Source of the DNA: Strongyloides papillosus
Lineage: Eukaryota > Nematoda > Chromadorea > Rhabditida > Strongyloididae
DNA length: 64,000 nt
Reading direction: 5' to 3'
Assembly: GCA_005656395.1 (NCBI GenBank)
Contig: SRSI01000010.1
Coordinates: 1,240,001-1,304,000 of the forward strand
Part shown: piece after piece, positions 12,601 through 24,480 of the stretch
Numbering within the stretch: the stretch's first letter is position 1
Layout: each line of letters begins with the position of its first letter
Notes under the pieces: model-generated
Databases searched by the model: none
Seen by the model: the letters and a program-made list of their open reading frames with translations, nothing else
What the model was told of the DNA's origin: nothing
Program-made: the position numbers and the translations under genes

Positions 12601-14660
12601 AAAAATCTAATTATAAGAATACCACTGAATTTATACCTTTATAGAAAAATTAATATATTACTTTTCCTATGTTTTTGAATACGGTAAGTATATTAAATTT
12701 TAACTTGCATGTAAAATTTTTACTTCAAATTTGAAAGCCTCTAACTTAATCGTGACTTAGGATATTTTTATGATATTGATAAATTCTTGAACCACATTTT
12801 TTTACTACAAAACGACTATAACGATATACTTCATTTTAAGAATGAAGCAAGTATTTAGTTGGATGTTTTGGGAAAAGAGTTACTTATGAAACACCATGAA
12901 TATACTTAGTGGAAAAAAGTTATGAAAAAACTTACAACAAAATTAAAAGTATCATTTAAAGGTCTACCATCAGTTATATGCTTGTATCTAACTTTTCCTT
13001 GGTTGATGTTTTTTTGTTCAAATTTTAGACACTTTTTAAATGTTCCAACATCTTCAAGACATTCAATTATTCCAAACGAAGGTTCATCAACAATTTGATA
13101 CTCTACATCACAAACATCTTTAATACTTGGATTATACGTCAAATTTTTTGGAGTAATTGTCTGATATGATTTATGTGAAACAGAAATTCCGGTATTATAA
13201 ATAACATTAAAAATTAACTTTTTAATCAAACAATTTATAGTTAAAATATTTGAGCTTGAAAATCTATCATGTGCTTGTAATTTTATATAACGATAACTTA
13301 AATCACTTTTATCGTCACTTATAAAAATCTAAAAATAATAAAATAATTTATATTCGATGTTCTAAATAAAATGTATAAAAGTAATATACCTGATGATTTA
13401 TTAGTTGATTTAGTGTGAAATTTGTAATGATTGATGATGAAGCTGTTTGAAGAAGAACACCTTGTGCTTCTAATAAAGTAATATATACATCGTTGTTTAG
13501 ATCATCTACATCAAAGACAATTAATTGATCTGTTGACAATAATCGACTTGAACCTTCAGGAATAATGATTGAGTATTCATTATTAGCTAACTCTAATATT
13601 GGTGGATCATTAACATTTATTATTTCTATATATATAGTTAATGTACTTTGATTGAAATCTATATAATTAAGTAAATCATCTCTTTTTTTTAATAACTGAA
13701 CCTGAATATCAAATGAATCTCTTGATATTTGGCTTCCATCATGTTTGTAGAAAATTTCGTTTTCTAGTAAATCTTTATAACTAAAATTATTCGCTAATAT
13801 GCCGTTTGAATATTGCAATGAACCGTGAGATGGATAATCAATAACTGTAAAATGTATCTCTGAATTTTTTAAACCAAATCTTTGATGTTCAGGGAATACA
13901 TAAAAATTCTTCCACGTAATAGATACTTTATCACCTTCGGGAACTTTTATTGAATCTCCAACAAATACAAGAGGGATTTTTTTGTCGTCATTGAATAAAT
14001 ACCTCATTAATCTTTTTTTGCTATTTTTACTTCTGTAATTAATAAAATTAAATAAATCTCAATAATTTCTTAGTCATTGTTCTGATAAATTAATAAAAAT
14101 TATTGGACCTCTAATTATCTAATTAATCATTGTACATATGGTAAAAATTTCTAAGTATCTTCATTAATCATTATAAAGAACCTTTGATATCTTATAAATC
14201 ACTTACGAGCAGTCATTTTCTTTCAAAATTCTACCATTTTGTACTAGAATTTCTGTAAAATCAAGTATTCGGTAATCCAAATAAAATGGTGCTTAAATGA
14301 TAGTTAATAAAATTTTAACATAAAACAACAAAACTTACTGTTTTTTATTGAATTGGAATCACACAAATATGGTGAAATAATGGTATATGATGTGTTATTA
14401 TTAAATAAGAGCTCCAATTGATAATTAGTTCTACATTTTAACATTAATTCATTGATTGGCTGATTAAGTCCATAAGACAAAAAGTTGTCATTGACAAAAA
14501 TACCACTATTATTGTAAGATATTTTTAATTGTTTATTATTGGAATTAACATTAACTGAATTAAGTTTTTGATTATCTAGCTGTAGATTTTTATGATCAAC
14601 ACACCATTGAATGTACAATGGAAACAAATATAATGGTAATAATAAAATATTATAAGCCAT
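6673..14660 (-). CDS. CSPG4/NG2/Kon-tiki-like transmembrane proteoglycan
   Basis: Five exons on the minus strand: 14339-14660, 14207-14291, 13390-14032, 12936-13328 and 6673-11472. All junctions keep frame and predict about 2080 residues. ATG 14660 starts a hydrophobic signal peptide (MAYNILLLPLYLFPLY). A short region ending in FTEILVQNGRIL may be the remnant of one laminin-G domain; mammalian CSPG4 has two. About 13-14 CSPG repeats follow, recognised by recurring PPKFG / DYPSHG / QPKHG strands. A single transmembrane segment (near 7140-7200) precedes a roughly 125-residue cytoplasmic tail. The protein ends in QYWV, which I recall as the PDZ-binding tail of mammalian NG2. The family guides cell migration and muscle attachment. 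An open frame running past 11472 to 11601 reads into the nested tRNA and is not coding. Confidence 0.88.
11491..11495 (-). terminator. Pol III terminator of tRNA-Val
   Basis: A run of five T on the minus strand starts 4 nt after the tRNA acceptor stem, with a second T5 run at 11483-11487. Both runs also lie in the polypyrimidine tract of the CSPG4-like acceptor at 11473. Confidence 0.8.
11500..11572 (-). tRNA. tRNA-Val (anticodon AAC)
   Basis: The 73-nt cloverleaf is complete on the minus strand. The acceptor stem GATTTCG/CGAAATC has 7 perfect pairs; the D arm has a GTG/CAC core; the anticodon stem TCTGT/ACAGA encloses loop CTAACAC, giving anticodon AAC; the T arm GGCGG/CCGCC encloses TTCGAAT. 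Internal Pol III boxes are visible: A box TGGTGTAGTCGG and B box GGTTCGAATCC. There is no intron. It decodes GUU (and GUC by inosine at position 34). It sits on the same strand as its host gene, inside the last intron. Confidence 0.97.
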
Positions 14661-16429
14661 TTTTAGCAAAATTTTATTTATATTAAAGTAACATAAACAT
14701 TTATTATAATGTTACTCGTAAATAAATAAATGAAAAGAAAAGTATTTATGTTAAAAATATATTTTCAGTACAAATGATTTACAAAGACAATAGTATTTTA
14801 TTTAAATACTTTCTCTTTAAAAAAATTTTCTATGACACTTGTTTAAATTAATATTCACTTGAAAGAAATTAATAATAGAATTTGAGATAATTACAAAATT
14901 AAGATTGTATTATAAAATTATAGTAAAAATATAACAATAAAAAAGATTTTTGAATTGATGATAATACCAGAAGTATAAAATAAGGGTAGTTCCTTTATGT
15001 CAATTTTATTTAACTACTCTTTAAAAATGTATCTTCTGTTTTTAAAGATTTAGCACAAATGCCGACTTTAATCATTGTTGAAAGATATGAAGATCAATTT
15101 ATAAGAAACACTTAACTTGTAATTGATTAAGTAGAAATTGTCTTTTTTAAAATATGATGATCAGTTATCATTTTTATAATATGTCATTTAATAATTGCAA
15201 CAATGTTAAATGTTTTTAAGTACTTATTTAATAACTTTTATTGTTGGATTATATAATTATTTATTCTAATTTCATTTTTAATCTACCAAAATATTATTAT
15301 GAAGTAATTATATGTTAAAATTGATAATTCATCAATTTTAAAATTAATTTAGTATACTAGTAGTTGATTTATGTCAGAAATTATTTATACAGGTTGTAAA
15401 AATTTATAGGAACATTATTTACCATAGAAACATTTTTGTTTTCTTTTATGTCAAGCACAATATTATTGGCATTAAATTTTTAGTACACTATTAGAGGTTT
15501 TCATTCTAAGATTATTCAAGTATAGAAAGAGGCAATTTTGCAAATAGGATACATAGAAAATGCTGTTAGTTTGGAAGAAAGTAAAAGTAATACAATAAAA
15601 AGATATTTTATTTCTTATAAGGATTATTCCACTATTAATTTTAATTCATTATTTCTTCTTTTATAATTTAGATATTTATCTTCTTATTTAATGACAATTC
15701 GATCTTTTTAAAACTTTTTTTTATTTAATTCTATTTTACAGCTAAATTTTATTACAAATTTAGAACATATCATTAATATTAATGATTGTATCTTAAGAAA
15801 AAAGTCTCAAATATAACAACTACTTGCATATAGTTTTTGAAAAAATTTAGACATATATATAAATTAGATAAAACGATAAAATCTACAAGTTCTTGTTGTA
15901 TTACTGACAAAGAAAGACTATATAACGGTCCCAGAATAATATAGAGTAAAGAATTTATTGTGTTAATAGCTGTCTTATATATGCCAATTTGAGGTTATCC
16001 TTACTTTCTCAATAAACTCCACCATGCCAGTAACGAGTGTTATGTTACTAGATAGTACTTCTTTTTATGATGTTATGTGTACAAACTACGTTATGTTCTA
16101 ATTTTTATGTCTAATCGCCATATCAAATTATCATAAGTAAAAAAATATGAATAAAAAATAAGGTTTACTGATTGTGAAGATGATTTTTGTAAGATAAATT
16201 TATTCAACTTCTTCATAAAATCTGTAGAAAAATTTTACATAAATTTAATTGAAAAAAAATTAACAAATCCATTTTATTTATTAGTAAATTCACTTTCAAT
16301 CATCAAATTTAAAGTTTTCTATTGGTAATGCAAACAAATGTTATTCACTTTAAAAAATGTTTAATTTTTCATATTAATATGTATATATATATTTTTACAA
16401 GGTGATTTATAATTACACTATTTTTTAGA
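14661..16429. other. Gene-poor AT-rich region
   Basis: Upstream of the CSPG4-like gene. I see no coding, RNA or repeat structure I can defend. Confidence 0.6.
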
Positions 16430-17310
16430 AAAAAAATTCCAGATCCCAAAACAGTTTATTTTCTAGAGCACATATATTTTTCTTATGTGCGCTTTCATTA
16501 AGCAAAAATAAGCCTTACAGCGGTCATCATACAAATTCTCCCTCACAATTTAGTAGCTAAGAGGAGAACTATACTTAAATATAAAGCTAAGTCGGCAATG
16601 AAAATAAAACAAGCACTGGCAGAAAAAGACTATCAAAAGTACGCATTATAGAGTGTAGCGAGAGCTAAGAACCTAAACAATTGTTAGCAAACTCTGATTG
16701 AACTCTCCTAGTTCTATTTTTAACGCATTATACCAAGGAGGACTATAACACAACGTTTTACCAGTGAGAAGTAGCTTAGCATTCTCAACCAGCTACTTTG
16801 ATGTGCGTTTCACTAACGCTTTTTACTTATACGTTGTGGTACTATTTATTATCGCAAACAATTATAGGCGGCAGATTAAAACAGCCTACAAATATAGACT
16901 AAAAATAAATGTAACTAGTAGCGAGGTCCTATTAACATTGAGGGAAGAGAAAGTTGTAATTTGTATATGTTAACGAATCGAACTATAATTCATCGTCCAA
17001 CAATAAACATTCTATATCCACTTGTTCTCCATCTCTTCCTGCTACTATATTAGTTTGTTCTTTAATATAAGGATTGTAGATGAGAATCATAGCATCTATT
17101 AGTCAGCTAATGGGTAACAGAATAGCAGATGTTTCGTCCTTAGCGACCGCCGCATTCTTTTTTTATAATGATGCATCTTCAATCGACCACATCATCTATA
17201 CACTATATTATGTTGTCAGCGTTGCTGCTTCTATGGGTATGGCTGTTGTACCATCAAACGAGAGGCTTTCGTCTCGCCGTAACCTTTTATCTTTCATTAT
17301 AGCACCAGCT
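16430..17310. other. Less AT-rich island with short open frames; possible decayed coding sequence
   Basis: About 0.9 kb stands out from very AT-rich flanks. On the plus strand there are open stretches of 49 codons (16502-16651), 69 codons (16764-16973, no ATG) and 107 codons (17080-17403, the last part only a TAT/TA microsatellite). On the minus strand a single frame reads protein-like from about 17310 to 16985 (including MKDKRLRRDESLSFDG, NAAVAKDETSAILLPIS and EQTNIVAGRDGEQVDIE) but is interrupted by four stops (TAA, TAG, TAA, TGA) before a terminal TAG. I do not recognise any of these. It may be a decayed gene or transposon fragment, or regulatory or untranslated sequence for egl-30. Confidence 0.35.
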
Positions 17311-18547
17311 TTATTTTGCCTTCAATATATTTATATATATGTATATTATTATTATTGTTATTATTGCACATACATAGATATAATATATATAGATATATTA
17401 TAAATATATATAGCTATATATATACCTTTTTAAGAATACCCTAAAAAAAGTAATTTGTTGCACCTTAATAATGTCATATAATTATTTCTCCTTAAAAACA
17501 ATTTTACTTATTTTTATATCTTCGATTACATTTTTTTATCTAATAAATGTTTCTAGACATCAAAATACTTTTTTAAATTTTTTATATTTACTCTTAATAT
17601 CTTTAATATATATTTTCAATTTTTTTTTATTAATATTTTAAAAATAAGAGTAGAAAAAAAATTAATATTGTAAAGCTTTTAATTTTCTATAACTCTATTT
17701 AGTTTTTACTACATATCTAATAATCAATACTTTTTTATTATTTTTGTTATATACTCTCTTATTTAACCTTTTTTATGCAGCTATAATATTTTTAAATAAT
17801 TTAAAGTAAATTATTCATTTGTATCAAGAAATAACATTATAAAATATTATACTATTTATTAAAATAATAAGAAGAGATTTTTTTTAATTTTAATATTATT
17901 ATTGGATTTTATAAAGACAATTGTTATTTGAGAACTGTTTCCAGCTATATTTTTCTAAAGTAGCTATTTTAAATTGATCTATTATTAAGACATTAAAAAT
18001 TATTTATAATGATAATAGTACATCAACCTATGTGTACTATGTAGGGAGATGCTTAATGTTAATTGACCCCCTAAAAGATATTAGATTAGTTGTACAACAT
18101 CACTCATGGCATATCTTAGATATAGTTAAACCTCATCATTATGCCATCTTATTTAGTGACACGCAAACGGCGTATTAAGAATTGCATTGATGAACGCAAC
18201 CAGAAGCCACTTTATTAATAGTTTAAAAAAATGTTTATAACTGTATGGATTACAATAAAAAAAATACAATTCAAAACAAATTTAAACAAAAGTAATTTTC
18301 TAGATAAATAAATTTTTTAATATTAGAATTTACTCTAATTATTATTTTTTTTATCTATTTTGAAATAAAGCGAGTTAATATCATTAAAAGTAATTTTAGG
18401 AAATTCTGCCGCAAGACTATATATATATTGTCAATTCACATATCTTGTATGATATTTTTTTTTGTAATTTTTGCATACTTTAATGATGTTGTTTCTTACT
18501 TATATATATACAAGTCAATAATATATATTTAAACTTTGTTATTTTAG
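17311..18547. other. AT-rich region with TA microsatellite and one small open frame
   Basis: Starts with a TAT/TA microsatellite (about 17320-17425). A less AT-rich patch at 18000-18200 carries a 40-codon ATG frame (18056-18178) and an 8-bp inverted repeat ATGGCATA (18106-18113) / TATGCCAT (18140-18147). Otherwise nothing is visible. Confidence 0.5.
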
Positions 18548-18704
18548 GCTTCTTCCGGATCTTCAATATACAAGCCCTAACCACTGCCTTGTCACAAATC
18601 TCGCTTACGAGAGACCTCTTTCGTCACGGCCCGGAAGAATCACCAGTATCTTCTTTAAGGATCGATCGCGAAGACCGGCCGGCCGACGACTAAGAAATTA
18701 GCTG
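18548..18704 (+). other. Probable non-coding 5' UTR exon of egl-30
   Basis: 157 bp, strikingly GC-rich for this genome, bounded by a TTTTAG acceptor (18542-18547) and a GTAACT donor (18705). No frame reads through in phase with the egl-30 ATG: the matching frame has TAG just before the donor. So it is read as untranslated. It is highly structured: TTCTTCCGG (18550-18558) pairs with CCGGAAGAA (18631-18639), and a TCTCG-CTTA-CGAGA hairpin nests at 18599-18612. Its 3' end can pair with the start of the egl-30 coding exon after splicing. Assignment to egl-30 is inferred from strand and order; RNA data would settle it. Confidence 0.6.
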
Positions 18705-20498
18705 GTAACTATTTTTATGGTAATTTTTTTTTTTAATTTATAAAAGTTACAATTAGTATTATTCTTTTTTAGAATCAATTGCTTGGCGTACTTGATAAAA
18801 GTCAGTTTATATAGAAATTTTATTTTAATGAGATTCAATTTTGACTATTTTTTAAAAGTGAATCTCATTCATAATATTGTAAAAATGAGTAAATGTACAT
18901 TGTATTTAATGTACTAGAAGTAATATTATTTTCAATCATGCTTCAATTGAATATTAAAAAAAATTATTTTTCTAATATAATGTAGTTTTAAAAATGCATT
19001 AAAAACGAAATATGAACTTCTGTTAAGGGTATTAGAATTATCATTAAATTCGATTGTTACATACATAAATTGCAAGTTTTACTAATGTGTTCTGTTATTA
19101 ATACTTTTCACTTTCAAATTTTATTTTATACGTACAGTTTTTTTATTAGGGTAGTTTAATTTCTCTTTTTTATTTATTGATATACATAGGTTTTAGATTA
19201 ATGATAATAACGTTGAAACATAAAAACGGTTTTCATCAAATTATTTTCGTGTATTATTTTCCTTTTACAATTTATATCCAATTTTATCATAAATATTTGT
19301 AATTTATTTTAACAATTTTGTTTATAAATTAATGATAGTATACTATAAAGTTAAGTAGATGTTTAACGTACTTAAAGGTATATTCATTTCTATGACGTTA
19401 ATATTTTTATATAACGTTATATATATTTATATCATTATTCGATATTTAATAAATTTCTATACAAGAGATACATTTTTGTTCGATTTACCAATATTTTTAT
19501 TAAAAGTATAAAACATAAATTTGAGTATTTTATTTTCATACAACTGCTTTTAATATATTATAGGTCATTTTCAATAGATTTATTTTATGAAAATATTATA
19601 TAAGAGGTTTATAAGTTGATTCTAAGTTTTAGATTACTTTTTTACGAACATATTTTTTTTTATAAATATTAAACATATACTTAGTTTTATTTATAGTACT
19701 TCAATACAACATCTTTTGTTTCTTTTTTAATATTTTATTTTTATTTTACTTATCCAGAAGAAGTGATAGAATATTTACATTTTTATGTTATTATACAATT
19801 TTGGATGGATCATCTTATGAATGACAGCTCATCTTGTATATACAAGTAAATTCTCTAGCCTGTTCCTTCCTTTTTATTATTATTAACATTTGTTGATCTT
19901 CACTATCAGGCAGCAGTTGTATATCACCAAAACTACATATATTTATATTTTGCCCCGTAATTTTCTTTTCTTCATTACGTTCTATCTTATATATACATAA
20001 GATAGATGAATATAATAATACACCAAGTATTACTTCTTGATGATGACGACGACGACGCAAACATCAACAAAATAATACATTCACTAGTATAAATCTTTTA
20101 ACATATATTTATTTGGATATCATAGATTTTGTTTAACATAATATAGTGTATTTATTAATAATTTCTATCTTACTAATTTTGTATTTAAAAGAACTCTTCA
20201 CAATATACTTAATAATATTAATCAATTTATTCTACTTTCTTCATGTTTACAACGCATTATCTATAATTTGAAAAGTTAAGAAGAAGAGAAATATTATTCA
20301 AAAAATTTTGATACCAATATATATATTTATATATATATAATATATAGATATATTCAATCTGAAAATATCTAGAAGCTGGATTTGGGGAAAAATAAATTTT
20401 AACAGTCATATTTCGTTGATTATAAGCATAACTACATGATTGAAACCCTGTTAAATTTTTTAATCTCTATTTCAAAACATTTAACCTCTTTGTTACAG
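18705..20498. other. Presumed 5' UTR intron of egl-30
   Basis: AT-rich sequence from the GTAACT donor at 18705 to the TTACAG acceptor at 20498. A minus-strand 81-codon frame (19815-20060) lacks an ATG and includes an Arg/His low-complexity start; I do not call it a gene. Confidence 0.5.
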
Positions 20499-20516
20499 GT
20501 CGTCAAAGACGGCCCC

Positions 20517-22229
20517 ATGGCCTGTTGTTTAAGCGAGGAAGCTCGCGAACAAAAGCGTATAAATCAAGAAATTGAAAAACAATTACAGAGAGATAAACGA
20601 AATGCCAGACGTGAGCTTAAACTTTTATTACTGGGTAAGTTAATTAATAAAAAAATTATTTAACTCTAAAAATTTATACTTTAATAATGTATTTTAAATA
20701 ATTATCTACTGAGATTTAAAAATACTAAGACAAACATTTGTTTTACATTAAGTAGTTTAATTTTTAAAAAATTATATTTACCTATAATATATATCTTAGT
20801 CTTGTACTTTTTAATTTTTCGGTTACTTAAATATATCCAGAAAAAGTTCTCGTATATTATACTTTCATACAAGTAAAATAGTATAAAAAGAAAACCATTA
20901 ATATATAACATTATGAAAAGCCTCTTTATTTTTTATATAGTAAAAAAAATAAGAAAGATAAAAGAATAAAGAACTAAAGATTTTTATTATGTATCAGTTT
21001 AAAAAATACTTTTATTTATTAAAATTTTATTCCTAGTAGTTGTTTTTAATTTGAAATATTTAATTTCGATTAAAAGTTATTTATGAGAAGCTAATTATTT
21101 TTGACAAATGAACAATAATTATTCATTAAAATAAAAATAATATAGTCAATTTTAAACATGAGATAAATATATTTTTTTTTATTAAAATTTAAGATGATTG
21201 TCTATTTTTTCTTCTTATAATTTCAATTTTTTTAGGTACGGGAGAGTCCGGCAAATCAACCTTTATTAAACAAATGCGCATCATTCATGGTCAGGGATAC
21301 TCAGAAGACGACAAACGGCAGCACATTCGATTGGTCTTTCAAAATGTCTTTATGGCGATGCAATCCATGATTCGTGCCATGGACACATTAGGAATTCCTT
21401 ATGGTAATGAAGATTCAGAAGATAAAGCGAATGTAGTAAGAGCGATAGACTATGAAAATGTAACGTCATTTGAAGAGCCTTACGTGTCCTATATTAAAGA
21501 TCTTTGGGAAGACAGTGGAATTCAGGAAGCCTACGATAGAAGGCGGGAATATCAACTTACTGATTCCACAAAATATTATTTGAGTGATGTGCGACGGTTA
21601 GCTGTGCCTGATTATCTGCCTACAGAACAGGACATCTTACGAGTTCGTGTTCCCACGACTGGTATTATCGAATATCCTTTTGATTTGGAGCAAATTATTT
21701 TTAGGATGGTGGATGTTGGAGGACAACGATCTGAAAGGCGTAAATGGATTCATTGTTTTGAAAATGTTACATCAATTATGTTTCTCGTTGCACTTTCTGA
21801 ATACGATCAGGTACTTGTAGAATCTGACAACGAGAACAGAATGGAAGAATCAAAAGCTTTATTTAGAACCATTATTACGTATCCTTGGTTTACTAATTCT
21901 TCTGTTATATTATTTTTAAATAAAAAAGATCTTCTGGAAGAAAAAATAATGTATTCTCACTTGGCTGATTACTTTCCAGAATATGACGGACCTCCTAAAG
22001 ATGCAATTGCTGCTCGAGAATTTATATTGAAAATGTTTGTTGATTTAAATCCTGACGCTGATAAAATTATCTATTCACATTTCACTTGTGCTACTGGTAT
22101 GTTTGTTAATAATAATTATTAATAATACGTTTTTTTTGTATTACAGACACAGAGAACATCCGGTTTGTATTCGCAGCAGTAAAAGATACAATATTACAAC
22201 ACAATCTAAAAGAATACAACTTGGTGTGA
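20517..22229 (+). CDS. egl-30: EGL-30, heterotrimeric G protein Gq alpha subunit
   Basis: Three exons, 20517-20634, 21236-22096 and 22147-22229, give 353 residues. Start [19 protein letters not shown] is the Gq signature; Cys3 and Cys4 are the palmitoylation sites and there is no Gly2 myristoylation site. The P-loop GTGESGKST is at 40-48, the switch I arginine (RVPTT) at 177, DVGGQ with catalytic Gln at 203, NKKD further on, and the receptor-contact C-terminus EYNLV. Gq activates phospholipase C-beta and Rho-GEF at the plasma membrane and drives neurotransmission, egg laying and pharyngeal pumping in C. elegans. All key residues are intact and identity to the nematode protein is very high. 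A TTACAG acceptor at 20493-20498 leaves 18 nt before the ATG, consistent with an upstream UTR exon or trans-splicing. Confidence 0.98.
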
Positions 22230-23922
22230 TTGATCAGAACAGATGGACATATTTAAACAGTTAGTCCAAAATGTCTTTTGAAAAATTTTTTAATTATTAT
22301 AAATTTTTAACTTAACATCAATTCAATCAGCTAAATTAGCTAGCCTATTATCAATCTCTAGCAAAAAAGATTTGAATCGTCGAAGTGTAAAAAGCAATCA
22401 AACAATATGTATAAATTTTCCAATTATGTACACATAGAAAAAAATATTTTTATTGTTTGATTTAAATACCGACTGAAAAAGAGATCCATAGAACACATTC
22501 AATTAAAAATCACTGCTTTTGCTCCATAATCAACACACATACATAAAAATTCCCCCAAGTCTTTTGATTTGATTATTATTTTATTTAATTGATAATTTTT
22601 ATTATTGAATATTATTAAGAATAACTTTTGTTCTCCTTAATCAAAACTTGACATTATAAAAGTTTTACCGTTCATCATTACGTCATTGAAGGACTCCTTA
22701 GTTGAATATTCATTTCTTGTTTTTATATGGAATTTTGTCTTTCCACAATATTACAATTATATACTGTTCTGAATTTATAAATATTTTCACTAATCTTCTC
22801 TTAGTCTTTTTAATTGTAGATTTGTTTTAACTTTATAGCTTTATTATTAAATTGATATACTTTTTTTAAAGTTATTTTATTGTCAAAACATCAAAATTTG
22901 TAAATATCTATTTATAATTCTCTCTGTATATTCCAACAGCCTTTTTATTGCTTTCTGGCTTTTGGCACATAATACTCTACTATGCGATGTTTTTACCATT
23001 GCTGATAACTTTATGCTCTAACTATTTAATTTTAGTATTTTCATCTATACGAATTTTAGTATAAAACATTTTTTTCTAACTTTACGCACAAAATAATCAT
23101 CATTTAATAATTGTTACTCTTTATAAAAAATATTAAAGCTATTGTGAAATAGAATTATGAATCATATATTTTTATTCGAACAACTGTTCAGTGGTATAAT
23201 ATGTTTGAAAAAGTTGTATCAAACTTAATTATAGTTTTTTTTGTTGTATTTGTGATACATTATTTCTATGGAAATAAAATTTAAAATTATATAATTAGTG
23301 AAAGAACAATTGGGATTTTGGAGAGGTATAATATAGAAATAGAAGAACAAATTAAAATATAATATAAAAAAGTAATTTAAAAAAAACATATATAAAATAT
23401 TTTTTCATTATTTTACATGTATAAAGAAATATATATTATTTGTTAATTAATTAATATTGTTTAAAAATTATTTGTTAATAATGCAAAAGTTGTAAAAAAA
23501 GTACTTAGTTATGTACTGATTTAATTTCAAATAAATTGAATTAAGGAAAATACTTTATTTTATGGTTTTATAAAGTAAATGAGGAAATTTGACACGCATG
23601 TTAACAAATTGATACAATTACAGTTATTTGTTAACTTTCTTCAGATAGTTGTTTTTAAGTTAATCTTATTTAACAAACATAAATTGAAACTATGAACACA
23701 TTAAGAATAGTCTATTTCTGTTTGAAAAGTATCAATGTCATCTAAGATGTTAAACACTAAAGTTTTTAAGATAAGTTAAGAGAATAATAAAGTCTGTTGG
23801 TTAATATTGTAATACCTTCCAAATATTTTCTTTTTAATGTTTTGTTGAGATTTCAATACATTTTGTTTATACTTTTGTACTATTTACTACCTCTACTTTA
23901 TAATTATTTATAAACTATAAAA
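22230..23922. other. egl-30 3' region and intergenic
   Basis: Presumably holds the egl-30 3' UTR, then AT-rich sequence. No gene, repeat or RNA seen. Confidence 0.6.
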
Positions 23923-24389
23923 ATGAGTAGAATACATGAAAAACAAGAGGAAGCTTTTTTAAAAGATCAAATTTTGAATCAATTAAGTAGTGAAACTGCA
24001 ATTAGTTATGTTGGCTGTTTACATGCACGAGAATCAGAAAGACAAGAAACATTTTTGCAGAATTGTGAAAAAAAATCTATCCCGATTGTAAGATCTAGAA
24101 TTTAAACTACATTTTAATATTTCAGACCGTTCCTTCATTAGGGATAAATTTAAACTTAAAACTTTCGCAATATACAATTAGCAATGACAATTGCAATGTC
24201 TCATTTGAAAGCAAAATGATCTTTAATGGGATTGCCGTTAAATGGATAGGAACGATAAATAAATTTTCCCTACTAGGAAAAGGGTATTTCGAATTAGATA
24301 AAGAAGAATCAGAAAAACAGAGCCAGCATTGGAAGGATGTTGCATACTACAGTGATAGAATTCAAAGAATAAAAAGTACAATACTCTAA
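23923..24389 (+). CDS. Uncharacterised 142-residue protein
   Basis: Two exons, 23923-24087 and 24126-24389, joined in phase 0 across a 38-bp intron (GTAAGA...TTTCAG). The N-terminal half is charged and helical (MSRIHEKQEEAFLKDQ); the C-terminal half alternates hydrophobic strands (LNLKLSQYTI, AVKWIGTINKFSLLGKGYFEL) like a small beta domain, and the end is again charged. No signal peptide or transmembrane segment is seen, so it is probably cytosolic or nuclear. I do not recognise the family. Without the splice the first exon would stop after 60 residues; the intron borders and the uninterrupted second exon make the spliced model much more likely. It converges on mrpl-15 with only 91 bp between stops. 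Confidence 0.75.
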
Positions 24390-24480
24390 TTTCACTTTAC
24401 TATTTTTATAACATTTTAATAATAAATTTTTGTACCTAAATTAACAAATATAATAATTTCTAACAGAACAACATAAAAAA

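Larger units (their letters stand above)
11473..12935 (-). other. Large intron 4 of the CSPG4-like gene (hosts a tRNA)
   Basis: 1463 bp with a GTAAGT donor (12930-12935) and a TTTCAG acceptor (11473-11478). The other three introns of this gene are 47-174 bp, so this one is unusually long. Apart from the tRNA at its 3' end I see only AT-rich sequence. Confidence 0.85.

Noticed and set aside
16781..16815. Resemblance to the mir-2 microRNA (CCAGCT...TTGATGTGC)
   Set aside because: The TATCACAG seed is missing, there is a 2-nt insertion and no precursor hairpin.
18090..18150. let-7-like TGAGGT on the minus strand inside an inverted repeat
   Set aside because: Match limited to six bases; the hairpin arms are only 8 bp.
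19815..20060. 81-codon minus-strand frame
   Set aside because: No ATG; begins in a CGT/CAT low-complexity run; no splice support. A small real gene cannot be excluded.
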